Below, piece after piece: positions 15,027-23,996 of a stretch of DNA of 37,959 nt; the stretch's first letter is position 1; every line of letters begins with the position of its first letter. The DNA comes from Burkholderiaceae bacterium (GTDB lineage Bacteria > Pseudomonadota > Gammaproteobacteria > Burkholderiales > Burkholderiaceae_C), in the NCBI GenBank assembly GCA_017856435.1, contig JAFMFB010000023.1:1-37959 (forward strand), written 5' to 3'. The position numbers were made by a program, and so were the translations under genes. The notes under the pieces are model-generated. The model had not been told where the DNA came from, ran no database searches, and saw only the letters and a list, made by a program, of their open reading frames with translations.

Positions 15027-16070
15027 TTAAAGCGGGAAGTTCTCCGGGATCTTGGCCTTGCTGCGTGCCTCGGCGGGGCTGATGATGTTGCGACGCACCA
15101 GTTCTGTTAGGTTTTGATCAAGTGTCTGCATTCCCACGCTGCTGCCGGTCTGGATGGAGGAGTACATCTGGGCCACCTTGGCCTCACGGATCAGGTTGCG
15201 GATAGCCGGTGTGCCAATCATGATTTCATGCGCAGCCACCCGACCGCTGCCATCCTTGACCTTGCACAAAGTTTGCGAAATCACTGCCTGCAGGGATTCA
15301 GACAGCATGGCGCGGACCATTTCCTTTTCTTCAGCGGGAAACACATCGATGATCCGGTCAATGGTCTTGGCGGCGCTGGAGGTATGCAGCGTGCCAAAGA
15401 CCAGGTGGCCGGTTTCGGCAGCGGTCATGGCAAGCCGAATGGTTTCCAGGTCACGCATTTCACCGACCAGAATGCAATCGGGATCTTCGCGCAAGGCTGA
15501 TCGGAGGGCGTTGGCAAAGCTGTGGGTGTGGGGACCGACTTCACGCTGGTTGATCAGGCATTTTTTGGACTGATGGACAAACTCGATTGGGTCTTCCACC
15601 GTCAGAATATGACCGTATTCGTTCTCGTTGAGGTGGTTGATCATGGCAGCCAGGGTAGTGGACTTGCCCGACCCAGTCGGGCCGGTGACCAGGACCAGGC
15701 CACGCGGCTTGAGCGCCAGATCGGCAAATATCTTGGGCGCATTGAGTTGCTCTAGCGAGAGGATTTTGCTGGGGATGGTTCGAAAGACGGCGCCTGCGCC
15801 ACGCTGCTGATTAAAGGCGTTGACACGAAAACGGGCCAGGCCATCGATCTCAAAAGAAAAATCTATCTCCAGGAATTCTTCAAAATGCTTGCGCTGTGAA
15901 TCATTCATGATGTCGTACACCATGGCATGAACCTGCTTGTGCTCCATCGGCTCGAGATTCAGGCGGCGGACGTCGCCGTGGACCCTGATCATGGGCGGCA
16001 GCCCGGAGGAAAGATGCAGGTCAGATGCCTTGTTCTTGACACTGAATGCCAGCAGTTGGGTAATGTCCAC
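15027..16070 (-). CDS. pilT: Type IV pilus retraction ATPase PilT
   Basis: This 347-residue motor ATPase powers pilus retraction, twitching and DNA uptake. The family N-terminus DITQLLAFSVKNKASDLHLS directly follows a GTG at 16070, which I take as the start. An upstream in-frame extension of 130 residues reads through the divergent yggS gene and is not family-like. Walker A is GPTGSGKSTT, the Asp box ILTVEDPIEFVH, Walker B CILVGEMRDLETIRLAM and the His box HLVFGTLHTSSAAKTI. The PilT-type AIRNLIREAKVAQMYS region is present near the C-terminus. It forms a pair with pilU and diverges from yggS with 42 bases between the starts, a conserved arrangement in many proteobacteria. Confidence 0.93.
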   Translation of the reverse strand: MDITQLLAFSVKNKASDLHLSSGLPPMIRVHGDVRRLNLEPMEHKQVHAMVYDIMNDSQRKHFEEFLEIDFSFEIDGLARFRVNAFNQQRGAGAVFRTIPSKILSLEQLNAPKIFADLALKPRGLVLVTGPTGSGKSTTLAAMINHLNENEYGHILTVEDPIEFVHQSKKCLINQREVGPHTHSFANALRSALREDPDCILVGEMRDLETIRLAMTAAETGHLVFGTLHTSSAAKTIDRIIDVFPAEEKEMVRAMLSESLQAVISQTLCKVKDGSGRVAAHEIMIGTPAIRNLIREAKVAQMYSSIQTGSSVGMQTLDQNLTELVRRNIISPAEARSKAKIPENFPL

Positions 16071-16112
16071 AGCTTGTACGTCAGTTGAGCAGTTTGATAC
16101 GCTTGGAGCATT

Positions 16113-16796
16113 ATGACGACGATCGAAGCCAATCTCCAAATTGTCCGGGCGCGTATTCTTGATGCATGTCAACAGGCTGGACGAAGACCCGAAGAGGTGC
16201 GACTGCTGGCTGTGAGCAAGACCGTGGCGCCAGAGTTGATCGCCCTGGCGCATCGTGCTGGCCAGCAAGCTTTTGCAGAAAACTATATTCAGGAAGGCGT
16301 TGAAAAGATTTCGGCCTTGTCCGCCCTGGGGCTGGAGTGGCATTGCATCGGCCCGGTGCAAAGCAACAAGTCGCGCCTGGTGGCCGAGCATTTTGACTGG
16401 GTCCAGACGGTTGACCGGTTCAAGATTGCCCAGCGGCTTGAACAGCAGCGGCCCACGCATCTGCCACCGTTACAGGTGTGTTTGCAGGTTAATGTCGATG
16501 GGGGCCCTAACAAATCGGGGGTCAGGCCCGAACAGTTGCCAGAACTTGCTGCGCAAGTCAGCCAGCTCAAGCACTTGCGCCTACGCGGCCTGATGTGCAT
16601 CCCGGAACCTGCGCCCGACTTTGAGGCGGCGCGATCAGTCTTTGCCAAGGCACGAGACCTGTTTGACCAACTCAATGCAGGCGGACTTCAGCTTGATACC
16701 TTGTCCATGGGCATGACGGCCGATCTGGAGGCTGCCATTCATGCCGGCAGCACCATGGTGCGGGTGGGTACAGCCATTTTTGGTGCCCGCGCCTAG
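16113..16796 (+). CDS. yggS: YggS-family pyridoxal-phosphate homeostasis protein
   Basis: This 227-residue PLP-binding TIM-barrel protein buffers pyridoxal phosphate and affects amino-acid and keto-acid balance. No catalytic reaction is established for the family. The PLP lysine sits in VRLLAVSKT, and the conserved FAENYIQE, WHCIGPVQSNKSR, VNVDGGPNKSG and LSMGMTADLEAAI segments are all in order. The length is normal. It diverges from pilT over 42 bases, so the promoters overlap closely. It ends 99 bases before the convergent Lon-like gene, and I see no clear terminator between them. Confidence 0.93.
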   Translation: MTTIEANLQIVRARILDACQQAGRRPEEVRLLAVSKTVAPELIALAHRAGQQAFAENYIQEGVEKISALSALGLEWHCIGPVQSNKSRLVAEHFDWVQTVDRFKIAQRLEQQRPTHLPPLQVCLQVNVDGGPNKSGVRPEQLPELAAQVSQLKHLRLRGLMCIPEPAPDFEAARSVFAKARDLFDQLNAGGLQLDTLSMGMTADLEAAIHAGSTMVRVGTAIFGARA

Positions 16797-16895
16797 GCGC
16801 CGATTCGGCTTTGACAGGGTTGCACTGAACCGAGCTGCGTTGGCTTCTTGCGGCATGCACTGGAAATCTGAAGGTCGATAGTGCTAAGAGGCTGA

Positions 16896-19331
16896 TCAGC
16901 GCGACCGTTTCAGGCGTGAGGGAGTAGGCTGCGAGCGCTCGCTAGCGGCTGCCTGACAGGCTTGCCGGTAGGCCTTAAGCGTCTTTTGGGCCCGTCCAAG
17001 GACCGACTCCTCTTCAAAAGTTCCACCTGCCGGTGTCCATCCCGAAGGTGTTCCGGTCAGCAGCTCCAGGGCTTCACTGAAATGCTCGGCGGTATGGATA
17101 TGAAATAGCCCGTCTTTCACCGCAGCGATCAGCGCATGGTCGAGCATCAGATGGCGCAAATTTCGGCGCGGAATCAGAACCCCTTGCTGGCCACTGAGAC
17201 CAAGCGCCTGGCAAAGACGAAACCAGCCGTGGACCTTTTCGTTGATGGCACCCACTGGCAGGATTTCACCATGTTGGTTGAGTGCTCCGCTGACCGCAAT
17301 ATCCTGCCTTAGGGGCAAACCAGCCAGACAGGACAGCAGCACCAGAAATTCGGAACAGGAGGCAGAGTCGCCCTCCAGTCCCTCATACTCTTGCTCAAAA
17401 GTGATTGCGGCAGTCAGCGCAAGCGGAGCCATATGCCCGAAGAGGGCAGACAGGTAGCTCTGCAAAATGAAGATGCCCTTGTCATGGATCGGGCCGGTCA
17501 TTTCAACTTCACGCTCAATATTGAGCACCCCTTCCTCGCCGGCAGTGGTGCGCGCGCTGACCCGAACCGGAAAACCAAAGCGGTGGTCACCCAGGTCAAC
17601 CTGGGTCAGGTTGTTGAGCTGACCCACCCGCATACCCGTCACAGCTATCAGGCGCTCGCCATCGACAACGCTTTCAATCAAGCGCTGTTCGGGGTAGTTA
17701 TGCCGGTAATTTCGGGCCTGCAAGGCAGATTCGACATCAATGGCCTCAATCCGGGTTGCCGATCGCGCGCGGCATAAAGCCGCGCTTTCGATCAACAAGG
17801 CCTCGGTATCGGCAAAGACCACGCTCTGCCGAGTCTGGTCATCCACTTCTCGGTGTGCCTGCTCAAGCAGCCGGGCCACCGCACCTGCAGAGCAATGTGG
17901 CAAACCCAGACGAATGCAGGTATGAGCGATCAAAATGGCCGAAGCATGTCGCACTTTGGGGTGGTCCGGCACACTTTCGGCAAAATCCACCTTGACCCGA
18001 AAATGACGGACAAATTCCGGGTCGCTGGCCTGCAGTGCGTAATACTGCTCGATCGAGGCTATCAACACAATCTTGACTTCCACGTCCACTGGCTCTGGCA
18101 CCAGCGAGACGGCTGTGATGGGTTGCATCGGCAGGCCAGGCTCTTCAATTTGCAGTCGGTTGTTGCGCAAAAAGCGGCGCAATTTTTCTCCCACCAATTC
18201 GTCGGCCATCAGATCGCGCAAGTGCAGCATGAGATAGCCCCCATGTGCACGCAACAGGCTGCCCGCACGGATCCGGCTGAAATCGGTGACCAGGGCCTCG
18301 TCTTCATACTGGTACTCGATGTTGCCAAACAGGGTGCGTGACAAGGGGTTGTCTTCCACGATCACTGGAGCGCTCTCCAGGCTGCTGTTATCCACCACCA
18401 GATTCACCCGTAATCTGGACAAGACCAGGCTGAGCATCGCCTGGTGGGTGTCCTCATCTGATTCAGGAGTCTGGAACAAGTCCAGGTTATCCAGCAGATC
18501 GCGTTGCACCTGGTCCAGATAGTTGCCTAACTTGACCGCATCCTTGATCTGCTTGCGCAGACTGCTGCGTATCGATTGCATGGCACCTTCCAGCATCGGC
18601 TTGACCAATTGCTGTTGCAGGTGGCTCAGGCGTTGGTTGTTGTCTCGCTCCAGCGGTCGCATTTTTTCAATGTACCGATGAATCGCATTGCGCAGCTCCT
18701 CCTCGGCAATGTCGATTTCCTCCCGTTGGACCTTGCTTAACTTCAGGGTCGCCTTTTCGGTCATAGGCTGACCCTGCGCATCACGCAGAGTCAGAATCAG
18801 GTTGCCGCTGTCGCGGTGCAGACTGAAATGACGTGCTTCAGCAAACGCTGACAACTCGGCATAGGCCTCGGTTTCCTGGGTCTTGAAAGTGCGCTGGATG
18901 CGCTCACTCTGGGTCTTGAAATCCTGGCTGGCCAGTCGCCGTGGTATTTCAGTCTGCAGGTCTTTGGCAAGCTCAGACATCTGCTGCCGCAGCAATCGGC
19001 CCTGGCCAGCGGGCAGTCGCAGCGCCAGGGGCCGTTCGGGCGCGTCAAAATTGTGCAGGTAGCACAAGTCTGGCGGAACCGGTCTGCCAGACGCCATTTC
19101 AAGCATTAGTTGACTGAGCAAGGTGGTGCGGCCACTCCCAAGTTCACCCAGTACAAACAGGTGATAGTCGGGTTGATCCAGCGCCAGCCCGAAACGGGCC
19201 GCTTTCTCGGCACGTTCTTGACCCACCCATGGCAGCAACTCTTGCGCCAGTTCGGAGGTATTGTCAAAACCCAGCGAATCCGGATCGATTACCAGACGCA
19301 GATCGAGAGGGCCATGCGTGCGCAAAGTCAT
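16896..19331 (-). CDS. Lon-related AAA ATP-dependent protease (YcbZ/LonB-like)
   Basis: This 811-residue protein is a soluble relative of Lon that lacks the usual Lon N-domain. An N-terminal nucleotide-binding loop (LGELGSGRTTLL, ~residue 55) is followed by a long coiled-coil insertion (~100-270). Next come AAA motifs including RAGSLLRAHGGYLMLHLRDL and a C-terminal S16 protease domain. The catalytic dyad is Ser656 in EGDSASCSEF and Lys699 in INEKVHGWF. The 43-residue spacing equals that of E. coli Lon (Ser679/Lys722). It should be an active protease of unfolded or specific proteins, but its substrates are unknown. It is last in a leftward run after the GST gene (118-base gap), so it may have its own promoter. 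Confidence 0.9.
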   Translation of the reverse strand: MTLRTHGPLDLRLVIDPDSLGFDNTSELAQELLPWVGQERAEKAARFGLALDQPDYHLFVLGELGSGRTTLLSQLMLEMASGRPVPPDLCYLHNFDAPERPLALRLPAGQGRLLRQQMSELAKDLQTEIPRRLASQDFKTQSERIQRTFKTQETEAYAELSAFAEARHFSLHRDSGNLILTLRDAQGQPMTEKATLKLSKVQREEIDIAEEELRNAIHRYIEKMRPLERDNNQRLSHLQQQLVKPMLEGAMQSIRSSLRKQIKDAVKLGNYLDQVQRDLLDNLDLFQTPESDEDTHQAMLSLVLSRLRVNLVVDNSSLESAPVIVEDNPLSRTLFGNIEYQYEDEALVTDFSRIRAGSLLRAHGGYLMLHLRDLMADELVGEKLRRFLRNNRLQIEEPGLPMQPITAVSLVPEPVDVEVKIVLIASIEQYYALQASDPEFVRHFRVKVDFAESVPDHPKVRHASAILIAHTCIRLGLPHCSAGAVARLLEQAHREVDDQTRQSVVFADTEALLIESAALCRARSATRIEAIDVESALQARNYRHNYPEQRLIESVVDGERLIAVTGMRVGQLNNLTQVDLGDHRFGFPVRVSARTTAGEEGVLNIEREVEMTGPIHDKGIFILQSYLSALFGHMAPLALTAAITFEQEYEGLEGDSASCSEFLVLLSCLAGLPLRQDIAVSGALNQHGEILPVGAINEKVHGWFRLCQALGLSGQQGVLIPRRNLRHLMLDHALIAAVKDGLFHIHTAEHFSEALELLTGTPSGWTPAGGTFEEESVLGRAQKTLKAYRQACQAAASERSQPTPSRLKRSR

Positions 19332-19449
19332 GCGGGCATCCTATCGAGCGCGGTAATTTCACGGCAATCAAGATTGGAAATTTGACGATCTGGATCAAAT
19401 CATTCAGTCAACAATTGGCTCGATCCAATTGCGGGAGGCTGTGGCCAAG

Positions 19450-20136
19450 TCAGTTGGCCGCAGGTTCTTGGCGCGCTAGGCCGTTGAATAGGTCCAGGCA
19501 GCGCTCCCGCCAGGCATAGACCGGGTCATCTTCTGCCAGCAGCGGGTAGGAGCTGCTCAGGCGGGCCCATTGAAATCCACCAAAAGCCAGGTAGTCAGCA
19601 TAGCTTGGGACCTCGCCGCCGACAAAAGGACTCTCTTGCAATTTCATGCGCATCGGGCGCAACGACTCTCGAAAGGCACCGACGCGGTCATCGCGACCGG
19701 CCTGGACCTCTTCCAGAGTCTTGCGAAACTGTTTTTCGCGAGACGCACGAAAATAGGCGTGATCATCCGGATGCAGACTGTCATGCAGGTCGCGCAGGAT
19801 CAGACGAATGATGCCGGCGTGCACCGTGGTCTGCACCCAGTACTGAAAAAAGCGCAGAACCTGTGCTGCAGAGCCTGAGCCAATCAGCGCTGGCTGATCT
19901 GCAAAGGTTTGATCCAGATACTGGACAATGGCCCAACTGTCTGTGACCCGCTGGCCTTCATGTTCGATGGTTGGAATCGTCAAGCGTTCCCCTCCGGGGT
20001 TGATGCTTTCGATCTGCCCAAAGTGCAGGTCCTCGACCTGATAACCAATTTGCTTGTGCGCCAGCGCCATGCGCACACGCCAGGAGTTGGGACTGAAATG
20101 GGCGCCACGCGCATTCACCAGGTCATAAAGCAGCAT
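19450..20136 (-). CDS. Glutathione S-transferase family protein
   Basis: This 228-residue protein has a thioredoxin-like N-terminal half (LYDLVNARGAHFSPNSWRVR, then RLTIPTIEHEGQRVTDSWAI, which contains the cis-Pro and the Asp/Ser glutathione-binding pair). An all-helical C-terminal half follows (AYFRASREKQF to FGGFQWARL). No Cys is at the usual active position; Ser15 or nearby Asn may serve. Possible activities include detoxification, beta-etherase or dehalogenase. The substrate is unknown. It begins 15 bases after the stop of the PAP2 phosphatase gene, which suggests an operon with it and the glycosyltransferase. Confidence 0.85.
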   Translation of the reverse strand: MLLYDLVNARGAHFSPNSWRVRMALAHKQIGYQVEDLHFGQIESINPGGERLTIPTIEHEGQRVTDSWAIVQYLDQTFADQPALIGSGSAAQVLRFFQYWVQTTVHAGIIRLILRDLHDSLHPDDHAYFRASREKQFRKTLEEVQAGRDDRVGAFRESLRPMRMKLQESPFVGGEVPSYADYLAFGGFQWARLSSSYPLLAEDDPVYAWRERCLDLFNGLARQEPAAN

Positions 20137-20151
20137 GATGGATTCCTTGGG

Positions 20152-20961
20152 TTAAGAGACAGAATTTCGTGACCAGCTCCGGCGTGCAAAGACAAGCAAA
20201 TTAGCACCCAGAAAGGCCGCCAGCAGGTACTGGAAAGGCAGGTTTTGGACAAAGCCCATTTCGTCGCTGAGCAGGACATAGGCGCTGTAGAAGCCCAGCA
20301 AAGCCAGGGCACGGGTAAGCCAGCTGTCGACCTGTTGCCAGCGCCCGGGCAACTTGTGGCTCAACCAGGCGCCTGAGAGGCCGCACCAGAGCCCGAGCGC
20401 GGCACCAACGGCGACATCGGCCGGCCAGTGAGCGCCAACCGCCACCCGCGACAGGGCCACGCCCAGTGCCAAACCAAATAACCAAAGGTGACGTCGCCGT
20501 GTTTCGGGTGCCAGCGAAAAGTAAATGGCTGCTGCCCCAGCAAAAGCCGTGATGGTGTGGCCAGAGGGCATGGCTGCCACATAAAGCGGCTCACCAATGA
20601 CACGAATGCCCTCAGGGCCAAGTGCCTCCAGAGGTCTTGGGCTGAAGAAGAAACTTTTGCCGCTGCGAGTGGCCAGGCCTGCCAGAGGCGCGGCACATAG
20701 CCAGCTCATGATGAGGCGCGGCTGATGCCACAGGGCCGGTGAGCTGAAAGCAAAAATAGCCCACCCGGTGCCCAGCAGGGACAGCAGAGTCCAGGTCAGA
20801 TCAGGCAGCAGACCCAGGTAGCGGTTGAGCGCGTAGAAAAGCCCGGGCTCATACCACCTTAGCCAAAGTGGCAAGGAGAGCATAAGGAGTACGGCCGGCG
20901 TAACCCAGTGAATGGGCCTGATGGCGGGCGGGGAGTGCGAGGAGAGTGAGGAGGCTGACAT
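20152..20961 (-). CDS. PAP2-superfamily membrane phosphatase
   Basis: This 269-residue polytopic membrane protein has the complete three-part phosphatase signature: Lys102...Arg109-Pro110 (KSFFFSPRP), PSGH at 132-135, and Ser171-Arg172...His178...Asp182 (SRVAVGAHWPAD). The catalytic His residues face the periplasm in this family. Plausible substrates are undecaprenyl pyrophosphate, phosphatidylglycerol phosphate or lipid A phosphate. It follows a GT39/ArnT-like glycosyltransferase by 39 bases and precedes a GST by 15 bases, which favours a role in lipid-carrier recycling or lipid A modification. That role is an inference. Strong G-rich Shine-Dalgarno sequences are present before the ATG. Confidence 0.88.
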   Translation of the reverse strand: MSASSLSSHSPPAIRPIHWVTPAVLLMLSLPLWLRWYEPGLFYALNRYLGLLPDLTWTLLSLLGTGWAIFAFSSPALWHQPRLIMSWLCAAPLAGLATRSGKSFFFSPRPLEALGPEGIRVIGEPLYVAAMPSGHTITAFAGAAAIYFSLAPETRRRHLWLFGLALGVALSRVAVGAHWPADVAVGAALGLWCGLSGAWLSHKLPGRWQQVDSWLTRALALLGFYSAYVLLSDEMGFVQNLPFQYLLAAFLGANLLVFARRSWSRNSVS

Positions 20962-21000
20962 GAATGCAAAGTAGCTGTCGCTTGATTCTAGGCGTCAAGG

Positions 21001-22515
21001 CTAGCCGGATCGTCTCGGTTGGGGTTGACCCCCCCAGTTGGTGCAAAGGTAAAAGCTGAAGTGCGCAATGGGCCGACCAGCGCGTTCAACCTTCAGCGTG
21101 TCTAGTTTTTCGCAGCGCTCAAATTGGCCGCTACCGACCGGCTGTTGGTAAGCCATCTGCGACCAATCCAGCAACAGTGCGTTGGCACCACTTGCCAGAG
21201 GGCCGGACCATATTGAAAACTGATCAAACCCGGGGGCGATGACATGCACGGTCAGAGGCCGGGCATACCAGGCAAGCCGGCTCGCCAGGGTCCAGTTCTG
21301 CACCACCAGACGTGTCTCTCCGGTTTTTTTAGCCAAAGCCAGGGCGTGTTGTCCCGCCCGGTCCCAGCCGTAAAAGTCGGTAAAAGGGTTGAATGTCTCG
21401 GGTTGACGGTCATCACTACGAAGTTGGGTGGGCCCGGCACTCAGAATCAACAAAAACAAGCCCAAGGAAAAGGTGGCCTGCAAGCCAGCGAGGAGCCAGA
21501 TCAGCCAGCGCTGACCGCCAGCCCATAGCCTGCTCAGTCCCAGGCCGGCAAAGGGCGCCAGCGCGACCCAGGCCGGCGCAGTCCAGTGGGGCAGGCTGGA
21601 GCCACCCCCGGACAAATAGGCCAACACCCCAAAAGGCAACAAGGCAAACGTGGTCAGCCAGCGTGCCGCTTGCTCAATGATGCGTATCTGTCGGATCGCC
21701 GCCAATGCGCCCCACAGCAAAAGCGGATAAAGCATGAGCTGGACAAGCATGAATGTAGCCAAATGGCTGACTTGCCAATGGCTACCGGCCCCATGCTGGA
21801 GCTGGTAGCTGAAGGAAATCCAGTGGTTGCTGGCATTCCACAGGAACACTGGCAACACCATGACCATGGCCAGGAACATGGCCAGCCAAGGCGCATAGTG
21901 CCGCAATAGACGCGCGCCATGGGCTAACAGCAAACAGACTGCGACGGGAATTGCTGCAAACAAGGCGGTGTATTTGGCAAGTCCTGCCAGCCCCAGCAGG
22001 ACCCCCAGCAGTAACCACTGGCGCAGCTCAGAGGCGTGAACGGGTTCAAGCAGACGCAAGGTTTGCAGCATCAATGCCGCGGTAAAAAACATCAGGAGGG
22101 TGTCGGGCAGCAAGCCCAGTCCCAGAACGTGGGGCAATGGGGCCAGACAGAAGGCCAACAATGCCCAGCTACCACTTGATGTGATCTGCGATGGATCAGA
22201 AAGAGGTGCAGACCTTAGATGCAAACGAATGGCAATGTGATAAATCAGCAAGGCGGTGGCCAGCCACAGCGCATTGGGCAACAGGCGCAATGTCCCATCA
22301 GACACGCCCAGTTGGACCAGCGGCCACTGTGACCAGCCGACCAGAGGCGGGTGATCGTAGTAGCTCAGTGCGGGGTGGGCTGCATACAGGGCGTAATGCG
22401 CTTCATCCCCAGTCAGCCCGACGCTCCAACCAATCATGGCATGGACCAGTGCGATTGCGATGAGCAAGCTCACCAAGGCGCGTGGTATGGAGGGAAATAA
22501 GGTAGTCAAGGGCAA
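21001..22515 (-). CDS. GT39/ArnT-like membrane glycosyltransferase
   Basis: This 504-residue protein has about ten or more hydrophobic segments and a GT-C fold signature. An early periplasmic-loop Asp-Glu pair (TGDEAHYALYAAHPALSYY) is followed by DHPPLVGW, which is characteristic of the ArnT/dolichyl-phosphate-mannose transferase group. Such enzymes move a sugar from a polyprenyl-phosphate carrier to lipid A, protein or another acceptor outside the inner membrane. The donor and acceptor are not evident. The start is uncertain. The reading uses TTG at 22515 with another TTG two codons later, while the first in-frame ATG is at residue 27 and would cut into the first membrane helix. It is the first gene of the run with PAP2 and GST. 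Confidence 0.82.
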   Translation of the reverse strand: MPLTTLFPSIPRALVSLLIAIALVHAMIGWSVGLTGDEAHYALYAAHPALSYYDHPPLVGWSQWPLVQLGVSDGTLRLLPNALWLATALLIYHIAIRLHLRSAPLSDPSQITSSGSWALLAFCLAPLPHVLGLGLLPDTLLMFFTAALMLQTLRLLEPVHASELRQWLLLGVLLGLAGLAKYTALFAAIPVAVCLLLAHGARLLRHYAPWLAMFLAMVMVLPVFLWNASNHWISFSYQLQHGAGSHWQVSHLATFMLVQLMLYPLLLWGALAAIRQIRIIEQAARWLTTFALLPFGVLAYLSGGGSSLPHWTAPAWVALAPFAGLGLSRLWAGGQRWLIWLLAGLQATFSLGLFLLILSAGPTQLRSDDRQPETFNPFTDFYGWDRAGQHALALAKKTGETRLVVQNWTLASRLAWYARPLTVHVIAPGFDQFSIWSGPLASGANALLLDWSQMAYQQPVGSGQFERCEKLDTLKVERAGRPIAHFSFYLCTNWGGQPQPRRSG

Positions 22516-22599
22516 ACTGGGGAAAAGAATGAGGCAAGTCTAATTCAGTCATTCGCCCCGGCTGGGCCGCAAGTGCCTGATTGACGCTAGACTTGTCGA

Positions 22600-22821
22600 A
22601 TGGACGAGCTAGCCAGTGAGATCGACCCCACTCTCTGTCCCTTATGCGGCCAGCCAAACGCCTGCGCCCTCGAGATCGAGCGCAGCACCGGCGTCAAGCA
22701 GGCACCTTGCTGGTGTACCCGGTTTCGTTTTAACGCCAACTTGCTGAAACGGATTCCACCTCAGGCGCAGGGATTGGCCTGCTTATGTCGGCATTGCGCC
22801 AATCCGGAGGATTTGGCATGA
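22600..22821 (+). CDS. Small cysteine-rich CWC-family protein
   Basis: This 73-residue protein has eight cysteines (residues 13, 16, 22, 37, 39, 61, 63, 66), arranged as CPLC, NAC, CWC and CLCRHC. The CWC centre and overall length match the Pfam 'cysteine-rich CWC' family, whose function is unknown. The pattern suggests binding of zinc, iron or copper. The last codons overlap the start of the cation exporter gene (ATGA), so the two are translationally coupled. The promoter would lie in the 84-base gap to the divergent glycosyltransferase. The protein is small but confidently a gene, because its cysteine layout is conserved-looking and its stop coincides with the next start. Confidence 0.85.
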   Translation: MDELASEIDPTLCPLCGQPNACALEIERSTGVKQAPCWCTRFRFNANLLKRIPPQAQGLACLCRHCANPEDLA

Positions 22822-23945
22822 AGCGCAGCCATGAGGAGCAGCGGCTGGCTTTGCGTTCAACCTGGCTGAGCGTATGGGTCAATTTGATGTTGGCGCTGGC
22901 GCAGGTGGTGATTGGCTGGTTTGCGCGTTCGCAGGCGCTGATCGCCGACGGGTTTCATTCCCTGTCAGACCTGGTCGCTGATGCGGTGGTACTTTGGGCG
23001 GCGGATCAGTCTCACCGCGAGGCTGACGACACCCATCAGTATGGCCACGCACGGTTCGAAACAGCAGCCTCGCTGGCGGTAGGGCTGATCCTGATCGCCA
23101 CAGGCATCGGGTTGCTGTGGTCAGCTGGCTTGAAGCTTCATGCGGGTGAGGCCATGGACGCGGTCCATCCTGTAGCGCTGGCAACGGCTGTGCTGACCCT
23201 GGTGGCCAAGGAAATTCTGTTTCGTTATATGAGACATGTGGGCGAGCAACTCAAATCCTCCATGTTGATTGCCAATGCCTGGCACGCCCGCGCGGACGCG
23301 GCCTCCTCGTTGGTGGTGGCGGTGGGCATAGGGGCCAACCTCTTGGGTTACCACAGCATGGACGCGGTGGCAGCCATCATCGTGGGCTTCATGATTGTCA
23401 AGTCGGGTTGGACCTTTTCGGTGGACGCCTTTCATGGCCTGACCGACCATGCGCTGGATCCCGATCAGATCGAGCGAATTCGAAAAACCATTCTTGCTGT
23501 CGACGGCGTACGCGATCTGCATGGCCTGCGCACCCGTCGCATGGGAGATTGGGCGGTCATTGACATGCATGTCGAGGTGGATTCACACCTGAGCGTGTCA
23601 GAGGGGCACTATATTGCCGAGGTCATTTCAGCCCGGGTTAAAAACAGCCACCGGGTGGCCGAATGCACCGTCCATATTGATCCCGGCTCGGTAAGGCAAC
23701 TGGAGCGCGTGTTGGCCTTGCCCCCGCGCACCAAGGTGCAAGCGCTGGCGCAGCAGGTGCTGGGTCAGCCTGCGGCCATCCGATTGCACTACCTGGACAC
23801 TGGACTGGAGGTGGAAATCGAATTGGAGCGGCATGTCTCGGCGACCGAGCTGACGCGCCTGAAGCTTGAACTTGTCAAAGCCATGGACGGTGAATCCCTA
23901 GCGCGGGTTCAGATCAATTGCCCGCCAAGGGGCGATGTGTCATAA
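22818..23945 (+). CDS. Cation diffusion facilitator (CDF) metal exporter
   Basis: This 375-residue protein has six transmembrane helices and a C-terminal cytoplasmic ferredoxin-like domain. Metal-site residues are visible in TM2 (ADGFHSLSDLVADA) and TM5 (WHARADAASS, an H-x3-D pattern). The YGHARFETAASL loop is typical of CDF proteins. The C-terminal domain contains VDSHLSVSEGHYIAE and a longer than usual tail. The family exports Zn, Fe, Co, Mn or Cd in exchange for protons. The DGxHSxxD form is common in Fe/Mn-type members, but specificity is open. I start it at ATG 22818, because GGAGG lies seven bases upstream and the start overlaps the stop of the CWC gene. Confidence 0.92.
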   Translation: MKRSHEEQRLALRSTWLSVWVNLMLALAQVVIGWFARSQALIADGFHSLSDLVADAVVLWAADQSHREADDTHQYGHARFETAASLAVGLILIATGIGLLWSAGLKLHAGEAMDAVHPVALATAVLTLVAKEILFRYMRHVGEQLKSSMLIANAWHARADAASSLVVAVGIGANLLGYHSMDAVAAIIVGFMIVKSGWTFSVDAFHGLTDHALDPDQIERIRKTILAVDGVRDLHGLRTRRMGDWAVIDMHVEVDSHLSVSEGHYIAEVISARVKNSHRVAECTVHIDPGSVRQLERVLALPPRTKVQALAQQVLGQPAAIRLHYLDTGLEVEIELERHVSATELTRLKLELVKAMDGESLARVQINCPPRGDVS

Positions 23946-23996
23946 GAAAAAATCGGGGTGAAACGTCAGCTTGAGGTTGGCCCGGCTCCAGCAGTT

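Noticed and set aside
16071-16460. N-terminal extension of PilT by 130 residues
   Set aside because: The extension is the antisense of yggS. Family alignment starts at DITQLLAFS directly after the GTG at 16070.
22403-22657. Small minus-strand open frame over the CWC gene and the glycosyltransferase start
   Set aside because: It overlaps two better-supported genes and lacks any recognisable motif.
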